From positions 219,883,978 to 219,947,977 of the forward strand of contig NC_081828.1 of the NCBI RefSeq assembly GCF_030867095.1: 64,000 bases of DNA, read 5' to 3'. The position numbers and the translations under genes are program-made. The stretch is from Alligator mississippiensis. Lineage: Eukaryota; Chordata; Crocodylia; Alligatoridae. Numbering within the stretch: position 1 is the first letter of the stretch; the number at the start of each line of letters is the position of its first letter. This document shows, piece after piece, positions 10,782 through 21,280 of this stretch. The notes under the pieces are model-generated. The model ran no database searches. It worked only from the letters and a program-made list of their open reading frames with translations, and was not told where the DNA came from.

Positions 10782-11119
10782 CCTCTATATTCACAGCCTT
10801 GTCTTGTGACTGGCCCAGTTCCCCTGACAGGCCCTGGCACACCTACACTTGTATTACAAGAGCACACTCCCGTTACAGTGCTCGCACCCACGGCCGGTGT
10901 GCATCTCTTTAGGCGTGTCTCCGCGAGACGCTCAGAGGGCAGTAGACTCATTTCACTGCGCATTACAGCATCACGGCGAAAGCTGTGCTAATGCGCAGTA
11001 AAATTAGTTTGCTGTGCAGTAGTGTCACGTGAAAGCCGTGCGCTGGTATCACAGTGCAGTGCTGCTGACTACGGCACACGTACTATCTTGCAGGTCCTAG
11101 ACTTAATGTGCTTTAACTA

Positions 11120-12460
11120 GGCGCTATAACAATGCCCGTGTAGAGGGCACGCCGCCCCGCTCCCCGCGCCGCCCGGCGAAGGGCAGGCTCCAGCCCGCGC
11201 CGCACAAGGCAGCGCCGCACACGCAGCAAGGGCAGCAGCACGGAGCGCCCCCAGCCCAGCCCAGCGCGCAGGCGCGGCCCCCGCCGGGCGATGGGAACCG
11301 GGGCAGCCCGCGCGGCAGGGAACCGCCCCGGCGCTAGGACCAGGGCGGCGGCTGCCGGGCAGGGCTAGTGCGGTGGGAGGGGAGAGACGTGATGATGTCA
11401 CAGGTGTGCGTAGGGCCGTTGAAGAGGAGGCGGGCCGCATGCAAATATCACAGACGGGCGGGCGCGGGGTGTGCTGGGAGTGGGGCGCTGCGCGCGGGGC
11501 CGGGGGGCGCAATGCGGCGCGGGAACACGGGAGCCGGGCGGCGCGGGTTGGCGGTGTGAGGACGCAGCAGCGTGTTGGGGGCTGCGGGAGTGGGTCCTCA
11601 CCGTGCCCTGCTGAGGGGCAGTGCTGCCAGGTCAGGGGCTGTAGCGGCGTAATGGCTGACACGGGTTGGGGACGCCCCAGTGGGGGCGGGGGGAGGCGTG
11701 TGCGCCTGCGCGGTGGCGGGGCCGCGTGAGCTGTGTAGATGCCGCTGCACGTGGCCAGGCCGGCGCTGAGGCGCGCGGAGGTGTGAAGGCCGGTGCAGGT
11801 AGTGGCGGCGCGGGGTGAGGACGGAGGCAGGCTGGGCTCTGTGAGGGGCCAGGCCGCTTGTCCCGGGGCTTTCCCTGCCCCTGGGGTGCTGCGCGCTGAG
11901 CGGGGAGCGGGAAAGCGTGGGTGGGGGTCTGCCCCCTGCCCTGGAGAAGGGCCCTGAAGTGATGAGAAGGGACGTGGAGACCCCTTTCTCCCCCTCTTCG
12001 TGCCCCGGTGGCTGTCTGGGTTTGGGGTGGGATGGGTGGTGCCATGGGGGGCGGGGGCATCAGTCCCTGCAGCGCCCCGGCCCAGGTGGAGCCCGGCAGT
12101 CTTGCTGGGGCGCTGGGGGCAGGGCTGGGAGCCGGCCGTGTTTTGGGTGGTGTTGCATCTTGTTGTGGGGTCGGCACAGCTGTGTCGCTGAGCCCCGCCG
12201 CGCGTCTTGCCGGCACTTTTGGCCACGCAGGCCTCGAGCGGGGCGATGCCGCGAGCGCATGCTCCCTGGTGCAGGCTGCCCCGGAGCGGGGTCGTGGCGC
12301 CCGCGCCCCTGCGCTGGGGATTGCCGGGTCTCAGCGCGGGGTGTCGCTGGGACGGGATGTCCAGGCTGTGGCCGTAATGCTGCGCCCTTTGGCTGTTGCG
12401 GGCGGGTGCGTTGCAGCCCGGCGGTGTGGGGCTGAGCCCAGCGTGTCGGCTGGCAGATTA
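11120..12460. promoter_or_regulatory. CpG-island-like block, right arm and beyond
   Basis: GC-rich and CpG-dense, with ATGCAAAT (11439-11446) and TGATGTCA (11393-11400), mirrored in the left arm up to 11884 and continuing as unique sequence. A possible donor (CAG, then GTAGTG) lies near 11800. No protein or known small RNA was recognised. It may be the promoter and first exon of an unidentified gene running to the right. Confidence 0.5.
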
Positions 12461-13450
12461 GGGCCGGGGTGAAGCCCGGGCACTTGCTGTTGTTTGTGCA
12501 GCGCTGTCTGGGCTGGCCAGGTTGTGCCGCCCAGTCCAGCGCCAGTGACACGGGCCCGCGCCTCCTTTTGTCCCTGTCGCGGTTTGTGCCCATCCAAGCG
12601 GAGTGGTTGGCGCTCGTTGCAGTGCAGGCTCAAGCCAAACGGGCCTGGTCCCCTTTGTTTCGTAACCGCGTGGCTGAGAAGAAAGGTCCGTGCGGCAGAC
12701 AAGTAGCCCTTTTGTGTTGTGTGTTGAGGCCCGGGTGCAGAACAGGCCCGAGTCCCCCTTTCTTGTTTCCAGCTGTCGTGTCTCAGCACAGCTGTGTTGC
12801 CGAGTCCCGCTGTACGTTTGTTTGCCGTATGTCTGGGCCCGGCACGTTTTGGGCCTGGCAGACGTTGCTTTTGTGGCTGTGTTGTGACCCAGCAGCGCGG
12901 TTGGTGCTGGGGGCAGGTCAGGCTCATTTGCTCTTTGGCGTTTTTCTGAGGTCTCGTGCAGGCTTCTGCCCCTGCGGAGCTGGGATTAGCACTAAAACTT
13001 TGGGGTGCGATACGCTGGTGAAACCTGCCGTTCACCCCTCAAATCCACCACGTGGAAGTGAAGATCAGCGCTACGGGTTCGCAGAGAGCAGCGAGGGGCC
13101 CTTGGCAATGCAGCAGGCCCCAGGCTGGCTAGCAGCTCCCTGCGGCGCAGAGACCCATGGAGCAGCTCCTGGACTCTGCGGTGTGGCCCCCGCTCCAGCC
13201 CAGGGCTGAAGGGCCGGTCTAGGGGCGCAGGCCCCAGAACTCCCATTTGGGGAGCCCCAAGTCCCAGACTGCCTGGGCATGGGTGAAGTCCCCCCAAGAG
13301 ATGCCACCTATAGACTTGGTTTTGTAGTTTGTAGTGTTTTAAAATGATAGCTAGTGATTACTTTTGCTTTTCCTTAGTAATAAATCTGGATTTTGTCTTC
13401 ACGCTGCTTGCGAGGGAGGGTTGTTGGCTTTCTTAGACACCTTAGTGATT
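12460..13450. other. Unassigned sequence
   Basis: CpG density falls gradually. No coding exon, RNA gene or repeat was recognised. AATAAA occurs near 13378, but without a gene to attach it to. Confidence 0.4.
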
Positions 13451-16400
13451 CATTTAGTGTTTCCCAGGGGGTCTGGGTGGGGGCTTGAGCCAAAGTGAAC
13501 TATGTTTAGTTACCCCAGTACTCTGGAGGTGGTACCCAGCTAACTTCTCCAGTTTCCTGATGAACAGCATACTCCTCCTGAATCTTCCAATTTTGGTGGT
13601 TTGACGACCGGGTTTGCAACACGGCAATGTCTCCCCGTGCTCCTCTCTTTGCTGTAGCATCTGCTAATTGGTTAATTTTGGCTTCTAAAGTATCAGCCTT
13701 TTGATGACCTTTAACATGTGGAATGTGTAGTGAGGATGGATGCCTTTGAATCCATCCCCAACTTGCCTGCCAATCACCCTTTTGTGCAATTTCTTCGCCA
13801 TCAGCAGCATGCCAATGAGCTTTGTTCCAATGACATATCCAGGATAGCAGAGCCCTAGCACAGAAGTCAGAGTTGGTGTAGATCCAGTTTCCCTTCAGGT
13901 GGGTTGTGCTGTTCAAGGAGTTCCCTCAGGGCTCGTACTTCAGCAGCTTGAGCCGAGTACCCCGCTGGCAGGGGACCCCCTATCTGATCATTAATTAAAT
14001 TCACCGCTCCGTATCCAGTAAACCGCTTTCCATTTTCAAAGCTAGAGCTCCCATCGGTAAACCACGCGTGGGTAGGCTGATCCTCCACTGCTGGGTTTTC
14101 TTCCAGCGCTGGAGCCTCGGTGACCCCCGTCTTCCCTTGGCAAGGCTCTCTACCAGGACATGGTGAGCAGTGCCTTCTACTAACAAGGCATAGGGGAGCA
14201 TATCCACCTTAGACTGGGTTTCATGTCCAGCTCCCTGTCCGGTCAGGAACGATGCCCGCTAGGCGATCCGGGTGTTGGACACTTTAGACCCTGTCAGGTT
14301 TCCTGATAAAATGTACTTTAAGGGTGAGTGGTGTCTGGATGATTACTGGGGCCATCTCTGTGAGTCCTTCACGTTTGTGAACAGCCCGTACTGCGGCCAG
14401 GCACTCTCGTTCACACTGGCTAAAATTCATCTCTGCACCTGTCAGTTTGCGGGAGTCGTAAGCTATGGGTACCAGTTTACTGTCTGAATTTTTGTGTAGC
14501 AGTACAACTGATAGAGCTCTTTCATTCATTGCCAATTTAATATAGAAAGGCTCAATGGGTTAGGGTGTGCCAGAGCAGGAGCGGCGATTAATGCCTCCTT
14601 AAGTGAACAAGAAGCCTTTTGCTCGCTGCCTCCCCACTCCCACTGCACCGTTTTCTTTAGCAGCCTCCACAGAGGTGTGTGATCTCTGCACATTGGTGTA
14701 TGTGGGAGCGGAGGAAGTTAAAACCTCCAAGCAGCCCTCGCAGGGAGTGAGGATCCTTGGGAACCAGCATGTTTAGTAGCGTGGTGACCTTCTGGGAATC
14801 GATCTTTTTCCCTTCCACCCCAGTCTTACACCCAAGTGGGTTACTTCTTGCATGACTAACTGAGCCTTTGGTCTGCTGCCCCTGAACCCAGGTTTCTGGA
14901 TCAGAGCCAGCACCCTCCCCGTGCGTCCCTTCACCTCCGGCTCCTGATCTCCCCATCCCAGTATGGCATCTATGTAAGAGACCACCCTTTCCTGATCGGG
15001 TCCAGCTACACTCTGGAGCATGGGTACAGCATGGAGGTGGGCTATAGCTGGGGCGTTGTGAACCCCCTGTGGGACCCGGGTAAAGGTGTACTGTTCCCCT
15101 TTAAAGGTGAAAGCGAATCGGTTCCGTGACGGGGTGCAGGGGGATTGCAAAGAAGCAGTTGGCTAGGTCTATCACAGACAACCATCCGGGACTCTCCTGT
15201 ACCCTGCTAAGCATGGCAGGCGTGTGAGGCACTATAGGAGCCATCGGATGCAGGTGGTCACCCCTGTGCACGCCACCCCGGTGGACTCCTGCCCTGTAAA
15301 GGATCGGAGTGTCATTCGATCAGTCTCAAATTGCTTCAGGTCCCATTTCCTCCCGAATACATTTAGTGCAGCTCCGGTGTCCAGGAGTGCACTGATATGC
15401 CCTTGAGTTCCCACCGTAACAGGTATTTGGGGTCTCCCTCCTGGATCCCAGTTGAGGGTCCCCAATTTCTCCCATGAGCCAGGGCTTTGCTCAGGGGTCC
15501 CATTACGGGGGCTCCGTCAGTGCTCTTCGGAGACGGGGCTGAGGCTGCTACCCTGTCAGAAAGGGGCGGTGCTGCTCCCTCCCCGGTCAGCTCTGATGAG
15601 CAGCTCGGCTAGAGGCTTCCCATGCCATCTCCCTCTCGGTTCCCCATGCTGCATTAAAAACTTCCACGCTGCTGACCGAATCCCGTTTTCCCCCTCTCTT
15701 TCCTTTGATACCCTGGGGTTAACCCAGTGTGGGCTGGGGTGATAATTTGGACCCCCAGCACCCCTATCAGTTTTGGGGTAGGCACTTTCATTAGGATAGA
15801 TAACCATATAATTTGGTGTGTCATTAAGCTTTTCTCTGAACTGGGTGGCTGCAATCGCCCCCCCTTGACGTCCAATTAACCTCTCTGCATCCTGAGCCCG
15901 GGCTAGGACTTCTCCCAGCACATATCTCCCGGTCTCTCGGAGCGGCCCCATCAGTCCAATTATGGGCTGATGCACGCCTTCCTGTACCTCCTTCCAAAAC
16001 CCAGGAGGGTAATGTATACTTCTTATGTCTAACGTCCGTTTGTTCTTCTTGTCTAGGGACAGAACTGTCCCTGACAGCAATCCCAGCATAACACACCGAA
16101 TCACATAGTCCCTAACAGGTTCCCCAGGTGTCTGGTGGCTAGCCCCGAACTGTCCCTTAAATGTCTTTCTTCCCAAACTGATCCCCAAACCCACTATGCT
16201 CTGGAGAATATTGTCTCCCAAAAAACTGTCCTCCTGACCCATCGCTGCCTGAATCTCTGGGGTGGCGCAAGCCCTTAGTAGGCAGTGCCATTCCCGGACA
16301 CTCAGGGTTTCACACTCCACTACGCTGAGGGATTTCTGCAACCACTGTCCCAAATTCCTAATGTTAGCAGATCCCAGGGTCTTGCCCAGGGCTGCTAGAT

Positions 16401-16775
16401 CAGCTCCACTGAGGGGCACCGTTACCTGTGTGGTTTCCGTGGGTTTTCCCTGAGCATCCCGAGTGACTGAGGTCCGCGTGATTGCGCTCACCTCAGGCAC
16501 CAGGGTCCTCTCCTGATCTGACTTAGGGTCTTCAGGAGAGGGCTCCCCTGCATCCTCTGGGTCTCCCCATATCTCCCCACCCCAAATCTCACCTGGATTG
16601 AAGGGGATGTCTGGATCCCTGGCTTGGTCTCCCCGGATGACAGCTGCTACTTGCAGGCTGCACTCCTGGAGTTCCTTTTTCAAACGGTTAATGGTGTTTA
16701 GACAGGGGCCATGGTTGGCCTTGGCTCCCTTCTCAGCTTGGTCTTTAGTCCTGTGAAACTATGTGCCGTCAAATG
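13450..16775 (-). mobile_element. Fossil endogenous retrovirus, gag-pol part without LTRs
   Basis: Read on the minus strand, the parts appear in retroviral order: a gag-like reading frame (about 16683-15556), a protease-like LLDTGAALNVFG motif, reverse transcriptase (YTFTRVPQG type and an altered catalytic box), connection and RNase H-like segments (FTDGSSSFENGKRF; HVKGHQKAD). It ends before integrase and has no recognisable LTRs. The class is uncertain; it resembles spuma/class III or epsilon-like ERVs more than gamma or beta. It is clearly broken, with several breaks, and looks old. Its right end abuts the U1 upstream region. Confidence 0.85.
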
Positions 16776-16799
16776 CAGGATGTCTGAGTCTCGTGGTGG

Positions 16800-17489
16800 T
16801 GTGTCAGAGCACTGCGCAGTTCAGAAAAGTGCTGGAGGATGTGCGGGACATAAGACGGTGGAGACTCGCTGAACTGAACAGGTGGCTCACACGGAGCGGA
16901 GCCGCTCGCTGCTGAGACACCAGGGTTGAGATCCTCGCAGCAGCCCCTTCCTCCGCCAAGGCACGGAGACTCCCACCCGGGCTCAGGGCAGCATTGCTGC
17001 ACGGGGCGCCTGGGCAGCCCGGCTCAGGGGCAGCATCTGGGATGCTTTGCTCCCCACCTACCCAGGAGAGTCTGCACCCAGGGCTGCTGCCCTGGCCCCC
17101 TGCTCTGCTGGGGCTGAACCCCCCTCCCTGGGGGCAGTGCAGGACCAGGGCCCAGCAGGAACCTCCCCACAGCCCTGGCCTGGGGAGAGTGTGGGGGACA
17201 TCCACGGCTGGACTTGGGTGGGCAGGGCGATGCTGATGACGAAGGCAGAGGAGGCGGTCATATGCAGATCTGGAAGGGAAGGGGAGGGCGCGCAGGGCCT
17301 TTTGGGAACAGGGCACTGAGCACCGTTGTGGGGGGCCTGGCACAGGGTGGGGGTGCAGGGGAGGTGGAGGGAGAAGCCCTGCGCGGTGGGGAAGGAGCAG
17401 TCCGCAGTGTGGGGAGGGTTGCATGCAGTGGCCCAAACTTGTGCGTCGGTTGGCCGGGGGGCGGTGCTGGGGCCCGGCCTGGATGAAGC
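16800..17489 (+). promoter_or_regulatory. U1 snRNA gene promoter region
   Basis: The 690 bases before U1 are repeated upstream of the interrupted U1 gene on the minus strand (26308-27000), so they are a conserved U1 5' flank. An octamer-like distal element, ATGCAGAT, lies at 17262-17269, about -225. The same motif stands at -223 before the interrupted U1 and, inverted, at -208 before U5. A proximal element near -55 is expected about 17430-17450; the sequence there is shared by both U1 loci but is not a clear consensus match. Confidence 0.75.
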
Positions 17490-17653
17490 ATACTTACCTG
17501 GCAGGGGAGACACCATGATCACTCAGGTGGTTTTCCCAGGGTGAGGCTCGCCCCTTGCACTCCGGGCGTGCTGACCCCTGCGATTTCCCCAAATGCGGGA
17601 AACTCGACTGCATAATTTGTGGTAGTGGGGGACTGCGTTCGCGCTCTCCCCTG
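17490..17653 (+). ncRNA. RNU1: U1 spliceosomal snRNA, full length
   Basis: 164 bases, the standard U1 length. The 5' end ATACTTACCTG pairs with 5' splice sites. The Sm site ATAATTTGTGG and the terminal stem-loop (GACTGCGTTCGCGCTCTCCCCTG) are intact. Stem-loop II keeps TTGCACTCC, but the loop starts with C where the U1A site normally has A (AUUGCAC). Stem-loop I reads ATGATCACTCAGG where most vertebrate U1 has GATCAYGAAGG, the U1-70K site. It may therefore be a variant U1 or a lightly decayed copy. A 3' box follows 7 bases downstream. Transcription would be by snRNA-type RNA polymerase II. Confidence 0.96.
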
Positions 17654-17660
17654 GCAATGC

Positions 17661-17674
17661 TGTGCAAAGACAGA
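17661..17674 (+). terminator. U1 3' box
   Basis: TGTGCAAAGACAGA fits the vertebrate snRNA 3' processing box (GTTT N0-3 AAAR NN AGA), 8 bases after the mature end. The same sequence follows the interrupted U1 copy on the minus strand (about 23111-23123). Confidence 0.8.
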
Positions 17675-17809
17675 CTGGAGAGGGGCTGGGAGCTGTAGCT
17701 GGGGCTGCACTCCTGCATCTTGTCACTGCTCTGTGGGAAGATGAGCACTTTCAGCTGGAGCAGAGTCGGGAGGACAACTTTTGCCATATGTTGCATGAGC
17801 ACCTAGCAT

Positions 17810-18255
17810 GACAAGGCAACAAGGATCTACGGCCAGAACTGATGAAGGTAACGCCGAGGTTCAAGGTACGGAACGGTCTACTTCAAGCCAGAAGAGGAAG
17901 AGGTTATGCTGCTACTAGTACCTCAGCGATATTGATGGGCTGTTATGAAGGTGGCTCGTGAACTACCTATGGGGGGACATTTGGGCCGGGACAAAACTGA
18001 AGCCTGCATTAGGGCGAGATTCTTTTGGCCCGGACTGCTGAAAGAAGTAGCGAGATATTGCGCCTCTTGTCCGGTGTGTCAAAAAGCAGACCCGAGGCGC
18101 CCCCCAAAGGCCCCTTTAATTCCGATGCCTTTGATAGAGGTTCCATTCGAACGGGTAGCCGTGGACATCGTGGGGCCACTTCCCCGAAGGAGTACTGGGA
18201 ACCAGTATATTTTAGTAATGCTAGATTATGCAACCACGTACCCAGGATCACAGGA
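17810..18255 (+). mobile_element. Fossil Ty3/gypsy retrotransposon, integrase part
   Basis: One open stretch shows the HHCC zinc region and start of the catalytic core of a Ty3/gypsy integrase (GGHLGRDKTEACI, CPVCQKADPR, VDIVGPLPRR). No LTR is visible. It is a broken fragment joined directly to CR1 sequence at 18256. Confidence 0.85.
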
Positions 18256-19050
18256 TGAACACGAGCCGCCAGTATGATGCTGTTGTCAACAGAGCTAATA
18301 CCATACTGGGATCCATTAACTGATGCATCACGAGCAGGGCTAAAGAAGTGACACTTCCTCTCTACTCAGTGCTGGTGAGACCCCAGCTGGGACTCCAAAA
18401 CGAACATGAGCTGGCAGTGTGACAAAGCCATCAGAAAAGCCAATGGCACTTTATCGTGCATCAGCAGATGCATGACGAATAGATCCAAGGAGGTGACACT
18501 TCCTTTCTATCGGGCGCTGGTCAGACCGCAGCTGGAGTACTGCGTGCAATTCTGGGCGCCACACTTCAAGAAGGATGCGGATAACCTGGAGAGGGTCCAG
18601 AGAAGGGCAACTCGTATGGTCAAGGGCCTGCAGACCAAGCCCTACGAGGAGAGACTGGGGCACCTGGACCTGTTCAGCCTCCGCAAGAGAAGGTTGAGAG
18701 GTGACCTTGTGGCTGCCTATAAGTTCATCACGGGGGCACAGAAGGGAGTTGGTGAGGTTTTATTCACCAAGGCGCCCCCGGGGGTTACAAGAAACAATGG
18801 CCACAAGCTAGCAGAGAGCAGATTTAGATTGGACATTAGGAAGAACTTCTTCACAGTTCGAGTGGCCAAGGTCTGGAACGGGCTCCCAAGGGAGGTGGTG
18901 CTCTCCCCTACCCTGGGGGTCTTCAAGAGGAGGTTAGATAAGCATCTAGCTGGGGTCGTCTGAACCCAGCACTCTTTCCTGCCAATGCAGGGGGTCGGAG
19001 TCGATGATCTGTTGAGGTCCCTTCCGACCCTAACATCTACGAATCTTTGA
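18256..19050 (+). mobile_element. Two joined CR1 LINE 3' fragments
   Basis: 18256-18390 is a short CR1 RT piece. 18391-19050 is a longer and better kept 3' part, encoding [39 protein letters not shown] and RLDIRKNFFTVRVAKVWNGL, with a stop and the usual tail after it. The frame in the second piece is open from 18406 to the natural stop at 18961, so this copy is fairly young. Confidence 0.93.
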
Positions 19051-19640
19051 ATCTGGAAGCCCCAGACCGGGGTGGAGGACGTGTGCCGGTAGTAGGGCCA
19101 CTTCTGGTTCTGGACTGACTCTTGGATTTGGATTCTTTTTGTCTAATCTAGCTTGGAATACGAGCAATTTAAATGAAAAAATAACCCCCGACCTCCCCTC
19201 CACCGACAGCGCCACTCGGGCAGGGGATGCAGCGCTGAAGCTGGCATCATGCCGTCATGTCGCAGTTTGCTGATTTTGTCTCCAAGCACAAAGTCTTACT
19301 GTCATGTCCCCCGTCCGTTGTCCCCCCTTGCCTCCCCTCATATTTTCTGAATTAAATTGTGTGTGTGCACAGACCAAGTGTGGCAGCCTGCTGGGGTCAC
19401 ACTTCCCTCGTGCGTGAGGGAGCAGGAGAGGGACGCAGCCGGCTGGCCGAAGCGCTGGCTAGTCTGAACTTGGCTAATTGGGGGATTCGCATCAAAGCAG
19501 CGCGGGATAGCCCGTACACACGACAGCCAGCTGCGCTGAGCCGGGCTCTGGGGACGGGACGCTGCGGGGTCCTTAGTGCGGGTGACCGGTGCGTGTGTCT
19601 GCGGGGCGGGCTAGTGCGGCAGACTCTGGGGGCGGGGCTT
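19050..19640. other. Unassigned sequence upstream of U5
   Basis: No exon or repeat recognised. The last part is GC-rich and may belong to the U5 promoter. Confidence 0.4.
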
Positions 19641-19859
19641 AATGATCATCTGCATACCCAGGATGCAATGCTCCGGGAGCTGCGGGATTTGGGGTATTTC
19701 TTTGCTGTTTTGGGAAAAGAAAGGTGGGGCCCATGAGGTGGGGGTTGGGGGCTGTGCATGCAGAGCTGTGCGGGGCAGGAGGGGGGGGCCGGGCCCGGAC
19801 CACCCTTTACTGCGGGCCTCCCCCCCCGCCCCGGGCTGCTGCCAAGCCGCTGTATGCTA
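19641..19859 (+). promoter_or_regulatory. U5 snRNA gene promoter
   Basis: Distal octamer-like ATCTGCAT at 19648-19655 (about -208), the inverse of the U1 motif ATGCAGAT. A proximal-element candidate, ACCACCCTTTACTGCGGG, lies at about 19799-19816 (about -60 to -44) and resembles the vertebrate PSE consensus TCACCNTNAC. Confidence 0.65.
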
Positions 19860-19975
19860 TTACTCTGGTTTCTCTTCAACACGCATAAATCTTTCGCCTT
19901 TTACTAAAGATTTCCGTGGAGAGAAGCAGTAATGAGTTTACACCCAATTTTTCGAAGCCCCGTTCCGGCGGGGCT
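19860..19975 (+). ncRNA. RNU5: U5 spliceosomal snRNA, full length
   Basis: About 116 bases, the normal U5 length. It starts TACTCTGGTTTCTCTTCA and carries the invariant loop I (CGCCTTTTACTAAAG) that holds exon ends in the spliceosome. The Sm site CCAATTTTTCG and a GC-rich terminal stem-loop (AGCCCCGTTCCGGCGGGGCT) follow. Changes from human U5 fall mainly in variable stems. A 3' box follows at 19984-19998 (GTGTGCAAAAGTAGA). It is probably functional. Confidence 0.95.
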
Positions 19976-19983
19976 GTCCTTCC

Positions 19984-19998
19984 GTGTGCAAAAGTAGA
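19984..19998 (+). terminator. U5 3' box
   Basis: GTGTGCAAAAGTAGA matches the snRNA 3' box consensus closely, about 10 bases after the U5 end. Confidence 0.8.
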
Positions 19999-21240
19999 TC
20001 CTGTTTGTGAGATTTGATTGGTCTTGCAGACACGTAATGATGGGAGCGGCACTGTCAGGTGTTTGCTGGTGCACACGTTGGCTGTCTGGTTGGAGTGACA
20101 GCAGCGGTGACTGTGTGCCGTGGTTAAACACTGCTGTTGCTGCGTGCGGGCTGCGGTGCCTCGCTTGGCATCCTGCGTGTTTCTTTGGGCAATCAGGTGC
20201 GGTGCCCATCTTCTCTCCGGGTAGGAGCGGGCCCTGGGCTGCCGGGAGATCATCTGCCTCCTCCCACGTCTTGTGGCACCACTCAAATACTACTTCTTCC
20301 TACAACTACAACTACTACCACTACTTCTCCTTCTCCTCCTCCTGCTGTTAGTCCTGCTGGGGGTCCACACACCCACCTCACCCAGCCTCGCCCAGTTTAT
20401 GGTGCTGGTTTAGTTGCCAACAACCGGACCGTGGAGGAGGGTGTACTGGGTTACACCGTATCACCGCGCAGACCAAGGCCTGGTCTGACAACAGAGTCAA
20501 AGGGGACAACAAAGCGCTGCTAAAATCCCAGGGTTTGCACTTGCTGCCGGGGAGGTGCAGCTCCATCCAGCTGCACTTCAAGATGCATGGCTCCCCACAG
20601 TGTGCGAGAGAGATCGCACCCGCACTGTGGTCACACTCAGTCTCCTGGCACAAGAAGTGTGTCTGGGGCACGCGTCAGGCCAGCAGCCGGCTGCGACCCT
20701 CCCTGCACCACCGCCCGGAGCAGCAGCTGCCCCAGGCAAGGGGCACAGTGTGTGCAGAGTCCAGGCAAGCACTGCTGGAAAACAGAGGCCGTAAGAGCCC
20801 ACGAGGACGTGTCCCCCTGGCCAGATCCATGCTCCCCGGAGCCTCCAGCACCAAGCGGCTCCACACACAGCTCAGCATCGACCGCCCCTTGGCCTGCCAG
20901 GTGCTGCACGGCCAGCACAGAGCTTGACTCGAAGGCCTCAGCCCACGTATCTGGTAAAGACGCAGCGGTTCCTTGCCTACAGATGAGGAGAAGCTGCAGC
21001 CTCTCCTGCTCCTCTGCGCTGAGACATCCTCGAGCCAGCTCGGCTGAGTGAGATTGATTCTTACTTGAACACAACCCTTCCGCCGTCCCCCAGGGTCTCC
21101 GGCCAGAGCCTCCTTTCTGGGCAGGGGTATTGCCAGCTGGGCAAGGGCCAGGGGCAGGTTGACCAGGACGTCCCTGGACCTGGTGGGGCTGCAGATGGGG
21201 AGTAAATGAAAAGGTGCGGGGGGCACAGAGCCAGAACGGA
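19999..21240. other. Unassigned sequence with a pyrimidine-rich tract
   Basis: 20287-20350 is a low-complexity (ACT)n/(TTC)n/(CTC)n tract. The rest is moderately GC-rich. A PSE-like GAGTAAATGAAAAGGTG lies at about 21202-21218, just before the U5 fragment. No protein-coding gene was recognised. Confidence 0.4.
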
Positions 21241-21243
21241 GGG

Positions 21244-21272
21244 GGTTCTCTTCAGCACGTATAAATCTTTCT
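21244..21272 (+). ncRNA. U5 snRNA 5' fragment next to LINE end
   Basis: GGTTCTCTTCAGCACGTATA followed by AATCTTTC matches U5 nucleotides about 8-37. The match ends at loop I, where LINE sequence begins. The first U5 bases are degraded. A PSE-like motif upstream leaves open whether this was a U5 gene hit by the LINE or a U5 piece added during retrotransposition. Confidence 0.75.
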
Positions 21273-21280
21273 GCACATTT

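Larger units (their letters stand above)
9841..11884 (-). repeat. Right arm of large inverted repeat
   Basis: Mirror image of 1-2003. Position 11884 pairs with base 1, so the true outer limit may lie further right in unseen alignment. The microsatellite is longer here than in the left arm. At the inner end the arm runs directly into sequence matching left 2690-2857, with no counterpart of left 2003-2690. The simplest reading is a deletion at a short shared GCTC motif. The arms bracket the TMEM176-like gene. Confidence 0.93.

Noticed and set aside
11117-12226. Minus-strand frame of 369 codons across the CpG block
   Set aside because: Composition is dominated by Ala, Pro, Arg and Gly, as expected from CpG-rich DNA. 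The mirror copy in the left arm does not keep the frame.
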